From an uncultured Kordiimonas sp. (GTDB lineage Bacteria; Pseudomonadota; Alphaproteobacteria; Sphingomonadales; Kordiimonadaceae): a stretch of DNA of 64,000 nucleotides. Shown in pieces: positions 7,406 through 15,996 of the stretch (the stretch's first letter is position 1; each line of letters opens with the position of its first letter). Below the pieces are notes generated by a model. The model ran no database searches. It worked only from the letters and a program-made list of their open reading frames with translations, and was not told where the DNA came from. Location of the stretch: positions 742,753 to 806,752 of the forward strand of contig CANNDZ010000002.1 of assembly GCA_947503575.1 (NCBI GenBank). The letters run 5' to 3'. Position numbers and translations under genes: made by a program.

Positions 7406-7942
7406 TCAGGTTGAGGGCGCGCCCGTCGCGTCCAGCAACACCCTGAGCCACCGGTTCACACGGTCTGTGTGGTCAGCCTTACCACTTTTACCCACCGGCT
7501 GCCGACTGTAAAAGGCCGCCGTTGAAGTATAAGCATCGATGCGAATAACCTTCACCGTCACTACAGCCGGAAATGTTTGACCCGGCAAACGTTCGGTGAA
7601 ATCAAACTGACTTTCCACCAGATCAAACCGGAACGTATCAATAGTCGGATTGCCATCTGCAAAGTCTGCAAACAATTGCCTTAACTGTCCGGCATCAACC
7701 GGAAAGGTTGGGGAAATTCGGTCTGCAACCGCCGCGCCGCAAGCGTCGGGCGGGCACATCAAATACCCGTTGTCATCCGGGCTGTAATCGAGGGTGGAAA
7801 AATCGACGACCGGCAAACTACCTTCCCGGCCGCCAAAAATATCTTCGCCGCCGCCCATCTGTACAATGAAGTACACAGATAACAGCCCGACAATCACAAT
7901 CAGGCTGAGACCAATAATAAGGGAACGAAAGCGATCCAGCAT
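7406..7942 (-). CDS. DUF1499 family protein, membrane-anchored
   Basis: This 178-aa protein has one N-terminal membrane helix (about 9-28, LIIGLSLIVIVGLLSVYFIV) and a periplasmic DUF1499 domain. Family marks visible are NGYLMCPPDACG, the FRFDLVESQFDFTERLPGQTFP stretch (here given in part) and RID(A/V)YTSTAAFYSRQPVGKSD-like ending. DUF1499 proteins are widespread in proteobacteria and plants and have no assigned reaction. It is followed upstream (same strand) by the SCP2 and AsmA-like genes, suggesting an envelope or lipid-linked operon. Confidence 0.75.
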   Translation of the reverse strand: MLDRFRSLIIGLSLIVIVGLLSVYFIVQMGGGEDIFGGREGSLPVVDFSTLDYSPDDNGYLMCPPDACGAAVADRISPTFPVDAGQLRQLFADFADGNPTIDTFRFDLVESQFDFTERLPGQTFPAVVTVKVIRIDAYTSTAAFYSRQPVGKSGKADHTDRVNRWLRVLLDATGAPST

Positions 7943-7960
7943 CAGCGTGTATATCCAGGC

Positions 7961-8260
7961 TTAACCCAGAATAGACCCAAGCTGCAGCGCTAGGCTCATG
8001 TCGCCTTCAACGCGGATTTTACCGGTCATGAAAGCCATCTGTGGGTTCAGCTCACCCTTGGCAACTTTCAAGAAGTTTTCGACAGTAACTTTGACCGTGC
8101 AATCCGCCTCGCTATCTTCATTGTCGATAACGGTGGGAGAAGACTTGCCGTCAATCCGCACAACGCCGTCATCGCCGAAATCAAACTTGATAATGGCTGA
8201 AATGGGTGAGTGCGCACCAACACGGCCGCGCATTTCTTCAGTAATTTGTTCCAGGTTCAT
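7961..8260 (-). CDS. SCP2 sterol/lipid-carrier domain protein
   Basis: A 99-aa stand-alone SCP2 domain: a helix with EEMRGRVG, strands IIKFDFGDDGVVRIDG and SEADCTVKVTVENFLKVAKGELNPQMAFMTGKIRVEGDMSLALQL (quoted in part), ending with the family's xGKIxVxGDMxLAxKL motif. SCP2 proteins shuttle acyl-CoA, fatty acids or sterol-like lipids. The ATG at 8260 has GGAGAATACT just upstream; the longer frame to 8314 is ignored. It lies 54 nt downstream of the AsmA-like gene on the same strand. Confidence 0.85.
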   Translation of the reverse strand: MNLEQITEEMRGRVGAHSPISAIIKFDFGDDGVVRIDGKSSPTVIDNEDSEADCTVKVTVENFLKVAKGELNPQMAFMTGKIRVEGDMSLALQLGSILG

Positions 8261-8314
8261 AGTATTCTCCGTTGACGATGAGCAGAATATTGGACCGATG
8301 CGTCCATAAATCAA

Positions 8315-9067
8315 TCAGTTATTCGTATCGTCTTCGCTTTTGCGCTTACCGCGTAGCTTGTTCAGCAGGTTCCCGGCCTGACTTTCAAGCTGCCCGCGGG
8401 CATCCTTGGCAAGTCCTTTGATGGCGTCCCCGGCGCCTGCAGAAATCAATGCCTTAGTGATTTGCGGCTGCAATGTATCCATAAGATGACGCGCGATCTC
8501 TTTTGGCGATAAACCCTTTTCATCGGTTCCCAGATCCGTCAGCGTAAAATCTGCCAGGTTGATATCTTTATCGACTTCCAGCATGCCACCTTCTTTTTGA
8601 ACAGAAATTTGCGGATTGCGCACCGCCAGGCTGCGGATTGTAAGTGTTATCGGCTGGCCATCAATTTCGCTAGGGCCAGCGCTGGCAGCAATGCGTTCCT
8701 GCAATGCCTGAAAATTGGACTGGCTGCCAATAACACGGGCATCAAACATCGGCTGATCAATCACTATTTCATCGACTATGATGTGATCGTCCAACAGCGT
8801 GTTGGTATCAACCTTCATGGCAAATTCGCCCAATTGCACTATGGACCCGTCACCAAAACCGTCCGGCTGCCCGATAGCAAAATCAGTAACCTTTATTCTG
8901 CCTGACAAGGGTGAAATAGAAACGTTGCCAACCGTAACCGGCACAGACAAAGCCTGTGGCCCAGCAGTTTCAACGCCGGTTTTTACGATAGAGTTAATTT
9001 GCGTGTAGGCAACAACGCCAACAACAGCGATCAAAATCAACAAACCAAAAAACAGTTTTTTCATCAT
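8315..9067 (-). CDS. AsmA/DUF748-like envelope protein
   Basis: 250 aa with an N-terminal signal anchor (MMKKLFFGLLILIAVVGVVAY) and a beta-rich body containing VTVGNVSISPLSGRIKVTDF, typical of the start of AsmA/TamB-like repeats (xVxVGxVxLxPxxGxxxLxGLxIxNPxGF), and IVVDEIVIDQPMF. A charged C-terminus (LLNKLRGKRKSEDDTNN) follows. AsmA-like proteins sit in the inner membrane and are linked to phospholipid transport to the outer membrane. This is a short member with a single repeat region. ATG at 9067 or 9064. Confidence 0.65.
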   Translation of the reverse strand: MMKKLFFGLLILIAVVGVVAYTQINSIVKTGVETAGPQALSVPVTVGNVSISPLSGRIKVTDFAIGQPDGFGDGSIVQLGEFAMKVDTNTLLDDHIIVDEIVIDQPMFDARVIGSQSNFQALQERIAASAGPSEIDGQPITLTIRSLAVRNPQISVQKEGGMLEVDKDINLADFTLTDLGTDEKGLSPKEIARHLMDTLQPQITKALISAGAGDAIKGLAKDARGQLESQAGNLLNKLRGKRKSEDDTNN

Positions 9068-9508
9068 TGTCCTCCGTTTGGCGCTGCATCGGCGCCCATG
9101 GATTTCGTTTAGCCCCGCTTTAGCCCGAAATCATAAGCTAGCCCAGAATTACCGTTCATCTCAGAAATCCCGGTTTACCTTAGAATTGTGGCTTACCTGT
9201 GGTTAGGGGTTTACCCGGACTATGCCTGTATCATAGGCAGTCTACAACGGGAATAAGGCAATGCGGTGCACACTATGCCTTCAGCAATTTACAGACACAG
9301 ACCAAATGACTAACAAGCAGCCAGACAAATTTCTTAACCTTAACGGTGCAATATGCCAGCATGCGCATCGCGTCGGGGTGTCGTGCGGCGCACAGGATGA
9401 TCCGCAGAGTATAGTGCCGCGATTGGCCCGGGTGTTGCAAAGCATGTTTCTGGCGACCAATCACAGAGGATCAGCCGCAAAGGATAAGCCAAAAAGGGCC
9501 TGAGGTTT
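9068..9508. other. 441-nt region with no confident gene
   Basis: It separates the AsmA-like gene from the divergent EAL-domain gene and must hold both promoters. An open frame at 9261-9503 (+, 80 aa; internal ATG at 9306) ends 6 nt before the EAL gene; its composition is unconvincing and its ribosome site is too close (AAGG 2 nt before the ATG), so I leave it uncalled. A small imperfect dyad (TGCCT-N7-AGGCA) lies near 9225-9241. No terminator or RNA family seen. Confidence 0.4.
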
Positions 9509-11092
9509 ATGAACAAAGTAACCCAATTGTTATTGCTACTGTCATACGGCGTCTTTGGCTTTGGAGCGCTTGTTTTACTGCCGCTTGTCGGCGTGTCGCC
9601 AGCCACTGCACAGATTGCAGCGATTCTGGTATTTTTTGGTGCCTGGCAAGTGCAGATGTCCTTCTTTAGCAATAGCAAAAACGACATTGACCCCATCGAT
9701 ATGCACCGGGTCGAAGAGATTGAGAAGCTTGCGTTGAAACTGCGCAAGGACGTTGCGGAACTGCAGGAAGCCGTTGCTGAGCAGTCGGAAAAAGGCGATG
9801 CCAAAGACAAGAAGCTGGTATCAGAATTAAAGACACTGCAGGAGTTTCTGCTACAGGTCATGCAAAAGGAAACCAAGGGTAAAAAGCCAAGGGCAAATGC
9901 GGCAAAACCAGCCCCGCCACCAGCGGAAGAAGTCGACCTTGACGACGAACAGATGACGGCTGAAGAAATCGAAGAACTTGGCCTGGCACCTGAAGAAGCC
10001 GCCATGGTTGTTATTGATGATGACCGTCACGACGAAGCAGCAGCCATAGCGCCTGCAACAGACAACGAGCCTGACGCTGACAACAGAGACATGGGCAACA
10101 GCGACATGGACAACGACAACAGCACGATTGAAGGCGACCTTGCTGCGTCAGCCCCTGTGGATGACGAAGGCTCATCACCATCCGGGGCGGCATCCGACCC
10201 GACCAGAGAACGCCCGGCGGCGAAAGACAAGGTTCGCGCCATTGGTGTGCCCGCCAAATCGGCGGACCCATCTGCGCGAGTGCAAACCCATGCCCAGCGC
10301 CGCGCGGCGGCAGCAAAAAAACGCGCTCCCATACGATTGATAAAGCGCGAAGACCAGCTTTTGTCCGTCATCAAAAATTCCCTGTCTGAGAACCGGGTTG
10401 ACTTGTATTTGCAGCCTATAGTGTCCCTTCCCGCCCGTAAAACAGCGCATTTTGAATGTTTTTCGCGCGTGCGTGATGAAGAAGGACGCATTGTCTTACC
10501 GCGCCAGTATATGAAGGTGGCGGAAACTCGTGGCTTGATCGGCACCATTGATAATTTACTGCTGTTTCGGCTGATCCAGTTGGTACGTAAACTGGGCCGT
10601 AGGCGTCCAGATGTGCGTTTCTTTTTGAATATGTCGCGCTATTCGATTGCCGACAAAGAATTCCTGCCCCAGTTCATTGATTTCATGGCGTCCAACACAG
10701 AATTTGCAGACCGGATGGTGTTTGAAATTTCGCAGGAAGACTATCTGACACTGGAAGAAGAAGCGGTCGACCGGTTGGGCACGCTGGGGCGGAAAGGCTT
10801 TGCCTTCTCGATGGACCTGGTAACCGACTTTAATCAGGATTTTGCGGAACTTGAAAAACGCAATTTCAAATACATTAAGGCGGACCTGACCGATATTGTT
10901 GAATTGCACCCTGACATGGGGGAAATTGAAGAACAGCGCGATTATTTGCGGCGGCGCAGCATGCAGTTAATTGCCAGCAAAATCGAAAATGAAGATATGG
11001 TGATTGAAGCGCTGGATAACCAATTGGAGCTGGCGCAAGGCTACCTGTTCGGTGAGCCTTTGTCGGCCGAAGACATCGATATGGACCTTTAA
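9509..11092 (+). CDS. Membrane-anchored degenerate EAL protein, TipF-like
   Basis: A 527-aa protein with two N-terminal membrane helices (about 5-27 and 33-50), a coiled coil (about 65-135), a long acidic, Pro/Ala-rich linker (140-245) and a C-terminal EAL-like domain (about 285-525). The catalytic signature is altered: the EAL position reads ECF (HFECFSRV), and the DDFGTGxS loop reads MDLVTDFNQDF, although the Asn of FLNMS, the Glu of FEISQED and the Lys of IKADL remain. This predicts c-di-GMP binding without hydrolysis. The same architecture occurs in TipF, the c-di-GMP effector that positions the flagellum in Caulobacter. The start at 9509 has GAGG 4 nt upstream. Confidence 0.75.
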   Translation: MNKVTQLLLLLSYGVFGFGALVLLPLVGVSPATAQIAAILVFFGAWQVQMSFFSNSKNDIDPIDMHRVEEIEKLALKLRKDVAELQEAVAEQSEKGDAKDKKLVSELKTLQEFLLQVMQKETKGKKPRANAAKPAPPPAEEVDLDDEQMTAEEIEELGLAPEEAAMVVIDDDRHDEAAAIAPATDNEPDADNRDMGNSDMDNDNSTIEGDLAASAPVDDEGSSPSGAASDPTRERPAAKDKVRAIGVPAKSADPSARVQTHAQRRAAAAKKRAPIRLIKREDQLLSVIKNSLSENRVDLYLQPIVSLPARKTAHFECFSRVRDEEGRIVLPRQYMKVAETRGLIGTIDNLLLFRLIQLVRKLGRRRPDVRFFLNMSRYSIADKEFLPQFIDFMASNTEFADRMVFEISQEDYLTLEEEAVDRLGTLGRKGFAFSMDLVTDFNQDFAELEKRNFKYIKADLTDIVELHPDMGEIEEQRDYLRRRSMQLIASKIENEDMVIEALDNQLELAQGYLFGEPLSAEDIDMDL

Positions 11093-11108
11093 ATCCAGGG
11101 TATTGAGT

Positions 11109-12011
11109 ATGGCATTACCAGACGGCACCGGCGCTGCCCCGCAGCATGTGCGTTACATTGACGGGCTGCAGGATATTGTGCCCGAACTCGACCTTGTTAT
11201 CTGCGACTTGTGGGGTGTGATGCATAACGGCGTTGCCCCCAACGCTGCAGCGGTGGAAGCGATTGAGAAGGTTCGCGCAGCCGGCGTTGCCACCATTTTC
11301 CTGTCGAATGCCCCGCGCCCCCGCTTTCATGTGCGGAACCAGCTTATCGCTATGGGCATGCCCGATGCCCTTACGGATTACATTGTGACATCCGGGGGGT
11401 TGGCCCGCGATGCTGTGCGAGCCCGGTTTGACAGCGCCAAGCTTTATCATCTTGGCCCGGACGAGGACAGAAACACGGTAGAAGGCCTGCCGGTCAATGA
11501 AGTGGGGCACCCAGACGACGCCGAGGTTATTTTGGCGACAGGGCTGGAGCACCGCGATGTTGAGCAACACCGAAGTTTACTGTTGGCGGCCAGCGAAAAA
11601 CAAACGCCGTTGCTGTGCGCGAACCCGGACCGTGTGGTGCATGTGGGCGACAAGCTGTTTACCTGCGCCGGGGCTGTGGCTGATTTTTATCAGACCATGG
11701 GCGGCGCGGTGGAATGGTTTGGCAAACCCACACCCGAATCACTGCATACCTGCGTAACGGAGCGCGGTCTTGATGCCAAAACACCGGGCGCACGGGTTCT
11801 AATGATTGGTGACAGCCTGCAAACTGATATTGCGGGCGCGGTTGCGGCTGGTTTCAATAGTTTGTTTGTTGCAGGCGGCATTCACCGCGATGAGTGGCCC
11901 GCGACCTTTGCAGCGCTGCAAAACAAGCATCTGCCAAAAGGTTCGTTTCATGGCATTTTCGGCGACAAAAAACCGATGCCAACCACCATCATAGAAACCC
12001 TGGTTTGGTAA
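11109..12011 (+). CDS. HAD class IIA hydrolase, TIGR01459 family
   Basis: A 300-aa cytoplasmic HAD-superfamily phosphatase. Motif I is DLVICDLWGVMHNG (nucleophile and acid Asp positions, though written CDLWG), motif II is FLSNAPRP, and motif IV is RVLMIGDSLQTDIAGAVAAG. The WG(V)xHxG variant after motif I marks the alphaproteobacterial TIGR01459 group, related to NagD/PGP. The start is ATG at 11109 (MALPDGTG); the frame continues upstream into the preceding gene. It lies 16 nt after the EAL gene and is probably co-transcribed. Substrate unknown. Confidence 0.88.
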   Translation: MALPDGTGAAPQHVRYIDGLQDIVPELDLVICDLWGVMHNGVAPNAAAVEAIEKVRAAGVATIFLSNAPRPRFHVRNQLIAMGMPDALTDYIVTSGGLARDAVRARFDSAKLYHLGPDEDRNTVEGLPVNEVGHPDDAEVILATGLEHRDVEQHRSLLLAASEKQTPLLCANPDRVVHVGDKLFTCAGAVADFYQTMGGAVEWFGKPTPESLHTCVTERGLDAKTPGARVLMIGDSLQTDIAGAVAAGFNSLFVAGGIHRDEWPATFAALQNKHLPKGSFHGIFGDKKPMPTTIIETLVW

Positions 12012-12228
12012 TCGGCCACAGCAAGTCGACAGTGACCTGACGCATATAAAAAGGGTGCTTTTGAAACAGGTGCGTTTGAAAAGAATGCCTTCGGGATAAG
12101 ACACCGAACACTCCAATCTCTGGTACGGGAAATCAGCAAACTAGCATTTTGGGTGCGGGGATGAAATGTGTGGAAAATTCGTTACGGAACCGTATCGGAC
12201 AGAAAGCTATATCAGCCCAAAAATTATA

Positions 12229-13257
12229 TCAGCCAAACAAGGCGTCGATATCATCCTGGCTGACTTCCTCCCCCGCGGGCAGGTCAACTTCCTTTTTGGC
12301 GGGTTTTTCGTCACTTTTTTGCGATTCTGACGCCTTTTTTGTGTCGTCTTCTGCTGGTTTTTCAGCCTGTTTTTCGGCTTCAGCCTGCTTTTTTGCTTCC
12401 AGTTCAGCAACCGGGTCAAAATCCTCAGCAAACATGGCATCCAGTTGCGCCGGGCTGACGGCCTTGGGCGGCTCCGGTTTTGCCGGTGCTGGTTTTGGGG
12501 CTGGTTTTGGCGCGGGAGCCGCTACAGCAGCAGGGGCAGGTGCAGCAGCAGGTGCCGGAGTTGGTGCCGGGGCAGGCGCCGGAGTTGGTGCCGGGGCTGG
12601 ATCGGCTTCAGGTTCGGGTGTTCCGCCCATTAAGCTGTCAACCGCGCTTTGGTCGATGCCCTCGCCTTTCAGCGCCGGGCCCGACAACAGTGCATCGTCG
12701 CCCTGGGGTTCACCGTCCTTCATCGCTTCCTGGATGTCTTCGTCAGTTACACCCATCAGGTTCCGCAGCTCCAGAACCCGTTCTTCAATGTGGGACAGGG
12801 TTTGCACCACTTTGGAAATCCGCTGACCGGTAATATCCTGAAACGAACAAGCCTCAAAAATTCGCATCACCGCGTCTTGTGTCGTTGCCTGATACGCATC
12901 AGGATCAGACGTGTCAGCCCCCATGATTTCTTCGGCAGCTTCCATAATGGTGTTGGTGGCTTCTTCGGTTTGCTGGACAATCGCATCCAGCTCAAGGCCC
13001 GCCCTTGGGATGCGGGCACTTTCAAGGTCAACCGGCTGCAAGGACGCAATTTCCTTGCGCGCATTGGTGATATAATCGCTGAGCGCGCGGCATTCCCGGT
13101 AGATCGATGTATCAATCGACTTGTAAAACACGTTCATCGTGCCAATCAGCACTTCGGTAACCGAAGCCACCTCAGTCAGCGACATGGATGCCGTGTTCTG
13201 CTTACGCAAATTGTCGACCAACAGTTCGATCTGTTTGGAAAGGCCGCCATCAACCAT
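12229..13257 (-). CDS. cheZ: Chemotaxis protein phosphatase CheZ
   Basis: CheZ removes phosphate from CheY-P and so resets flagellar rotation. The long four-helix region (about 1-205) carries the catalytic segment FQDITGQR with D141 and Q145, the spacing of the Asp and Gln used by enteric CheZ. At 342 aa it is longer than enteric CheZ (about 214 aa) because of a Pro/Ala-rich linker (about 218-270) and a charged tail. The last residues, EEVSQDDIDALFG, copy the FliM N-terminal CheY-binding motif, and a related PAQLDAMFAEDFDP lies about 60 residues before it, suggesting CheY docking sites. Its ATG overlaps the cheY stop (TAATG). Confidence 0.92.
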   Translation of the reverse strand: MVDGGLSKQIELLVDNLRKQNTASMSLTEVASVTEVLIGTMNVFYKSIDTSIYRECRALSDYITNARKEIASLQPVDLESARIPRAGLELDAIVQQTEEATNTIMEAAEEIMGADTSDPDAYQATTQDAVMRIFEACSFQDITGQRISKVVQTLSHIEERVLELRNLMGVTDEDIQEAMKDGEPQGDDALLSGPALKGEGIDQSAVDSLMGGTPEPEADPAPAPTPAPAPAPTPAPAAAPAPAAVAAPAPKPAPKPAPAKPEPPKAVSPAQLDAMFAEDFDPVAELEAKKQAEAEKQAEKPAEDDTKKASESQKSDEKPAKKEVDLPAGEEVSQDDIDALFG

Positions 13258-13643
13258 TAGAAATCTCCGAGAACGGCCACCAGCTTGGTTTTCAGCGTCG
13301 CTGCATTAAACGGTTTAACAATATAGTTGTTTACGCCAGCCTTCTTGGCCGCGATCACATTATCAGTTTTTGATTCCGCCGTCACCATAATGAAAGGTGT
13401 GTCTTTCAACTGGTTATCAGCTCTGACTTCCTTCAAAAACTCGTACCCTGTCATGGGCTCCATATTCCAATCGGAAATAATGAGCCCATATTGCTTCGCG
13501 CGTGACTTCTCCAGCGCCTGCGCGCCGTCTGTGGCTTCATCCACATTGTTGAAGCCAAGCTGCTTGAGAAGGTTACGCACAATTCGCAACATTGTTTTGT
13601 AGTCGTCGACGATTAGGATCGGCATACCCAAATCAACGGCCAT
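13257..13643 (-). CDS. cheY: Chemotaxis response regulator CheY
   Basis: A 128-aa single-domain receiver that carries the signal from CheA to the flagellar switch. All active-site residues are present: D13 and D14 (ILIVDDYKTM), phosphoacceptor D58 (IISDWNMEPMTG), T88 (MVTAES) and K110 (YIVKPF). The protein is closest to proteobacterial CheY in length and in the PMTGYEFLKEVR helix. It is the first gene of a cheY-cheZ operon; AGGT lies 7 nt before the ATG. No other che genes are in the window. Confidence 0.96.
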   Translation of the reverse strand: MAVDLGMPILIVDDYKTMLRIVRNLLKQLGFNNVDEATDGAQALEKSRAKQYGLIISDWNMEPMTGYEFLKEVRADNQLKDTPFIMVTAESKTDNVIAAKKAGVNNYIVKPFNAATLKTKLVAVLGDF

Positions 13644-13946
13644 AATAATACCTCAGACTTTATCAGTTTCACCTTGGACCAGCGGAACGGCTCCCATCAG
13701 CCTCGCTTGCCCGCCTTCAGATCCGGACACTAGACCCGATCTAATGAAGAATTGGTTAACCGGATAATGACTAACTTTCAATTAATTCGCAGAACCAAAT
13801 ACCTACTTCATCGCAGCAAGTTACCCCATTCGATACGCAAACGTAACAGATTAATGGTTGAGGCAGGCTAGGTGGTTGGTGTATCCAGCCCCAATCTTTG
13901 GCACGAGCCTCGGCCCGCGCCACACCAAAATGAAGGAAGCCTAAAG
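13644..13946. other. 303-nt divergent promoter region, cheY and ribF
   Basis: The region must drive cheYZ leftward and ribF rightward. I see no terminator, RNA family or clear repressor dyad. An AT-rich part (about 13740-13815) is the likely promoter core. An in-frame extension of ribF begins at 13872 but is probably not translated. Confidence 0.4.
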
Positions 13947-14975
13947 GTGCGCGTATTTCGCCATCCAGATGAATACACCCCCGGTGACCGCGGTGCCGTG
14001 GTTGCCCTTGGGAACTTTGATGGCTTCCATCGTGGCCACCAGGTAGTGATCGGCGAAGCCGGCAGACTGGCGCGCGCCATGGGCGTGAACCTGACCGTTG
14101 TTGTCACGGAACCGCACCCCGTCAGTTTTTTTGCCCCCAACGCCCCAGCTTTCCGGCTAACCCCGTTTCGCGAACGCGCGCAGCTTTTGGAAGCCTTTGG
14201 TGTTGACCAACTGCTGGTGCTGACGTTTGACAAAGACCTAGCCGGATTGGCGGCTCAGGATTTTGTCGCCGATATCCTGGTCAAGGCCGTTGGCGCGTTG
14301 CATGTGTGTGTCGGCTATGACTATCGCTTCGGCAAGGGGCGCGGTGGAGGCACCGATGTACTGGCGTGGATGGGGGAAATGGAAGGCTTTGGCCTGTCGG
14401 TTATCCAGCCGGTTACTGTGGGGCTGGAAGGCTACGCTGGCGACGTTTATTCTTCAACATTGGTGCGGAAAGCACTGCAAAACGGCGAAGCCCGCAAGGC
14501 AGCTGCCCTTTTGGGCCACTGGTGGAGCATCAATGGCCGCGTCAGCGAAGGCGACCAGCGCGGACGCACCATCGGCTTTCCAACAGCCAACGTGGAATTG
14601 GGTGAAAGCTTGCTACCAAAACTGGGTGTTTACGCTGTCCGCGTATCGGTGGAAGGCGAGGAAACGGTTTACAACGGCGTTGCCAACATCGGTAAACGCC
14701 CAACCTTTGACAAACGGGATGTGCTGCTGGAAGCCCATTTGTTCAACTATGATGGCGACCTTTATAACAAGCACCTGCGGGTTAAACTTATCTCCTTCTT
14801 GCGGGCAGAGAGAAAGTTTGACGGTCTTGATCAGCTTAAAGCCCAAATCAAACACGACTGCAAAGTCGCGAAAATTGTGCTGGCAGAGCCTGAAAACAAT
14901 GCTGACCGGCTGCAATCTCCAACGCTTGACCTGTATCTGGATTTGTTCCCGGAACCCCACGTCAGAGCCCGCTAA
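13947..14975 (+). CDS. ribF: Bifunctional riboflavin kinase/FAD synthetase
   Basis: RibF phosphorylates riboflavin to FMN and adenylates FMN to FAD. The N-terminal FAD synthetase domain shows VVALGNFDGFHRGHQVVIGEA (quoted in part; the G-x-F-D-G-x-H-x-G-H nucleotidyltransferase motif) and the C-terminal kinase domain shows RTIGFPTANVEL and YNGVANIGKRPTF, with LEAHLFNYDGDLY. I prefer a GTG start at 13947 (VRVFRHPDEY), which has AAGGAAG about 9 nt upstream; the ATG at 13872 adds 25 unconserved-looking residues. RibF commonly neighbours ileS; here three genes separate them. The window's many flavoproteins depend on its product. Confidence 0.95.
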   Translation: MRVFRHPDEYTPGDRGAVVALGNFDGFHRGHQVVIGEAGRLARAMGVNLTVVVTEPHPVSFFAPNAPAFRLTPFRERAQLLEAFGVDQLLVLTFDKDLAGLAAQDFVADILVKAVGALHVCVGYDYRFGKGRGGGTDVLAWMGEMEGFGLSVIQPVTVGLEGYAGDVYSSTLVRKALQNGEARKAAALLGHWWSINGRVSEGDQRGRTIGFPTANVELGESLLPKLGVYAVRVSVEGEETVYNGVANIGKRPTFDKRDVLLEAHLFNYDGDLYNKHLRVKLISFLRAERKFDGLDQLKAQIKHDCKVAKIVLAEPENNADRLQSPTLDLYLDLFPEPHVRAR

Positions 14976-15083
14976 AGCGCGCACCTCATCCCCTTTGCGG
15001 AATCACGGCCTGATGCCTTTTTGCTTGCAATTTACGGTTGGGAAAAGGACGATTTCACTTTGCTGGCAATTTGGGGGTTAACG

Positions 15084-15956
15084 ATGAAAGGCTTGCTAAT
15101 CGGGCTACTGCTGGGGTTTGGTGGCACATTATCCGCACAACCCTCGGATAAATCGACCTCGCAACCTGTTGCTGCGCCGACTGTTGCAACCTTCAAAGAC
15201 TTTCCACCCTACATTACTGAAACCGAACCTGATGATGGCATTCTGAGCGTCATCGTAAAAGAGAGCTTCGCACGCGCTGGCATTAACCCGTCTTATACTC
15301 TCGTGCCGTGGCGACGATCCCAGCGCGCGGTTATGATCGGCGAAATGCAGGCGTCTTTTTCCTGGGCCTACAGCACCGACCGCGACAGGGACTTTCATCT
15401 GTCCGCCCCCATATTCAGCATTTCAAATCAACTTTTGACCACCTATGAAAATGTCGAAACCTGGCAACAGCTAGGCGACCCAAAAATTGTCGGCAGCAAA
15501 CCCATCTTGTGTGTGCCCGTGGGCTGGAAAATCGCGACTGAGATTAAGGACATGATAGACCGGGGCCAGTTGCAGCGCATGTCGCCTGGTCACCCCCGAT
15601 ACTGCATGGAGCTGTTTCGGGCCCAACGAACAAACGTTGTGTATATGCCGCGCATGACTGCTGTGCATTATTTGAACGAAATGCAAGAGGCCACTGAAAC
15701 AACGGCATCAAGGCCGTGGCCAGACCTATACGGGATTGAAGTCCCCAGCGGTATTGCCAACACGCAGCATGTTTTGTTTACCCGGGATGAAGCTGGGCTT
15801 GCCTTAAAAGATAGCTTCAACCAAGGGTTTGAAGATTTGGTATCCAGCGGGCGATACCGGGAAATACTTCAGTCTTACCTGAATGGATACCCGGAGACGG
15901 AACGCTTGGCCATCTATCAAGAACAAATAAAGGCTGGCATTCTGCCTGCAGAGTGA
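15084..15956 (+). CDS. Periplasmic solute-binding protein, family 3, orphan
   Basis: A 290-aa protein with a signal peptide (MKGLLIGLLLGFGGTLSAQ) and a type II periplasmic binding fold (SBP_bac_3): DFPPYITETEPDDGILSVIV at the ligand lobe start, YTLVPWRRSQRAVMIGEMQAS, and a C-terminal FNQGFEDLVSSGRYREILQSYL. No permease or ATPase gene is adjacent, so it is either a partner of a distant ABC transporter or a sensory binding protein. The ATG at 15084 follows GGGGG at ribosome distance; the frame extends upstream to 15021. Confidence 0.75.
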   Translation: MKGLLIGLLLGFGGTLSAQPSDKSTSQPVAAPTVATFKDFPPYITETEPDDGILSVIVKESFARAGINPSYTLVPWRRSQRAVMIGEMQASFSWAYSTDRDRDFHLSAPIFSISNQLLTTYENVETWQQLGDPKIVGSKPILCVPVGWKIATEIKDMIDRGQLQRMSPGHPRYCMELFRAQRTNVVYMPRMTAVHYLNEMQEATETTASRPWPDLYGIEVPSGIANTQHVLFTRDEAGLALKDSFNQGFEDLVSSGRYREILQSYLNGYPETERLAIYQEQIKAGILPAE

Positions 15957-15996
15957 TACCAGATGAGATAGTAATCCGTCTTTTGGTGGGGCACCC

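Noticed and set aside
9261..9503. 80-aa open frame before the EAL gene
   Set aside because: Poor ribosome spacing, odd composition and no recognisable motif; kept only as a remark on the intergenic region.
12149..12826. Gly/Ala/Ser-rich open frame of 225 aa
   Set aside because: Reverse strand of the Pro/Ala-rich linker of cheZ.
13899..13914. Sigma-54-like TGGCAC before ribF
   Set aside because: The -12 GC doublet is not at the required spacing (TCGG follows instead of TTGC).
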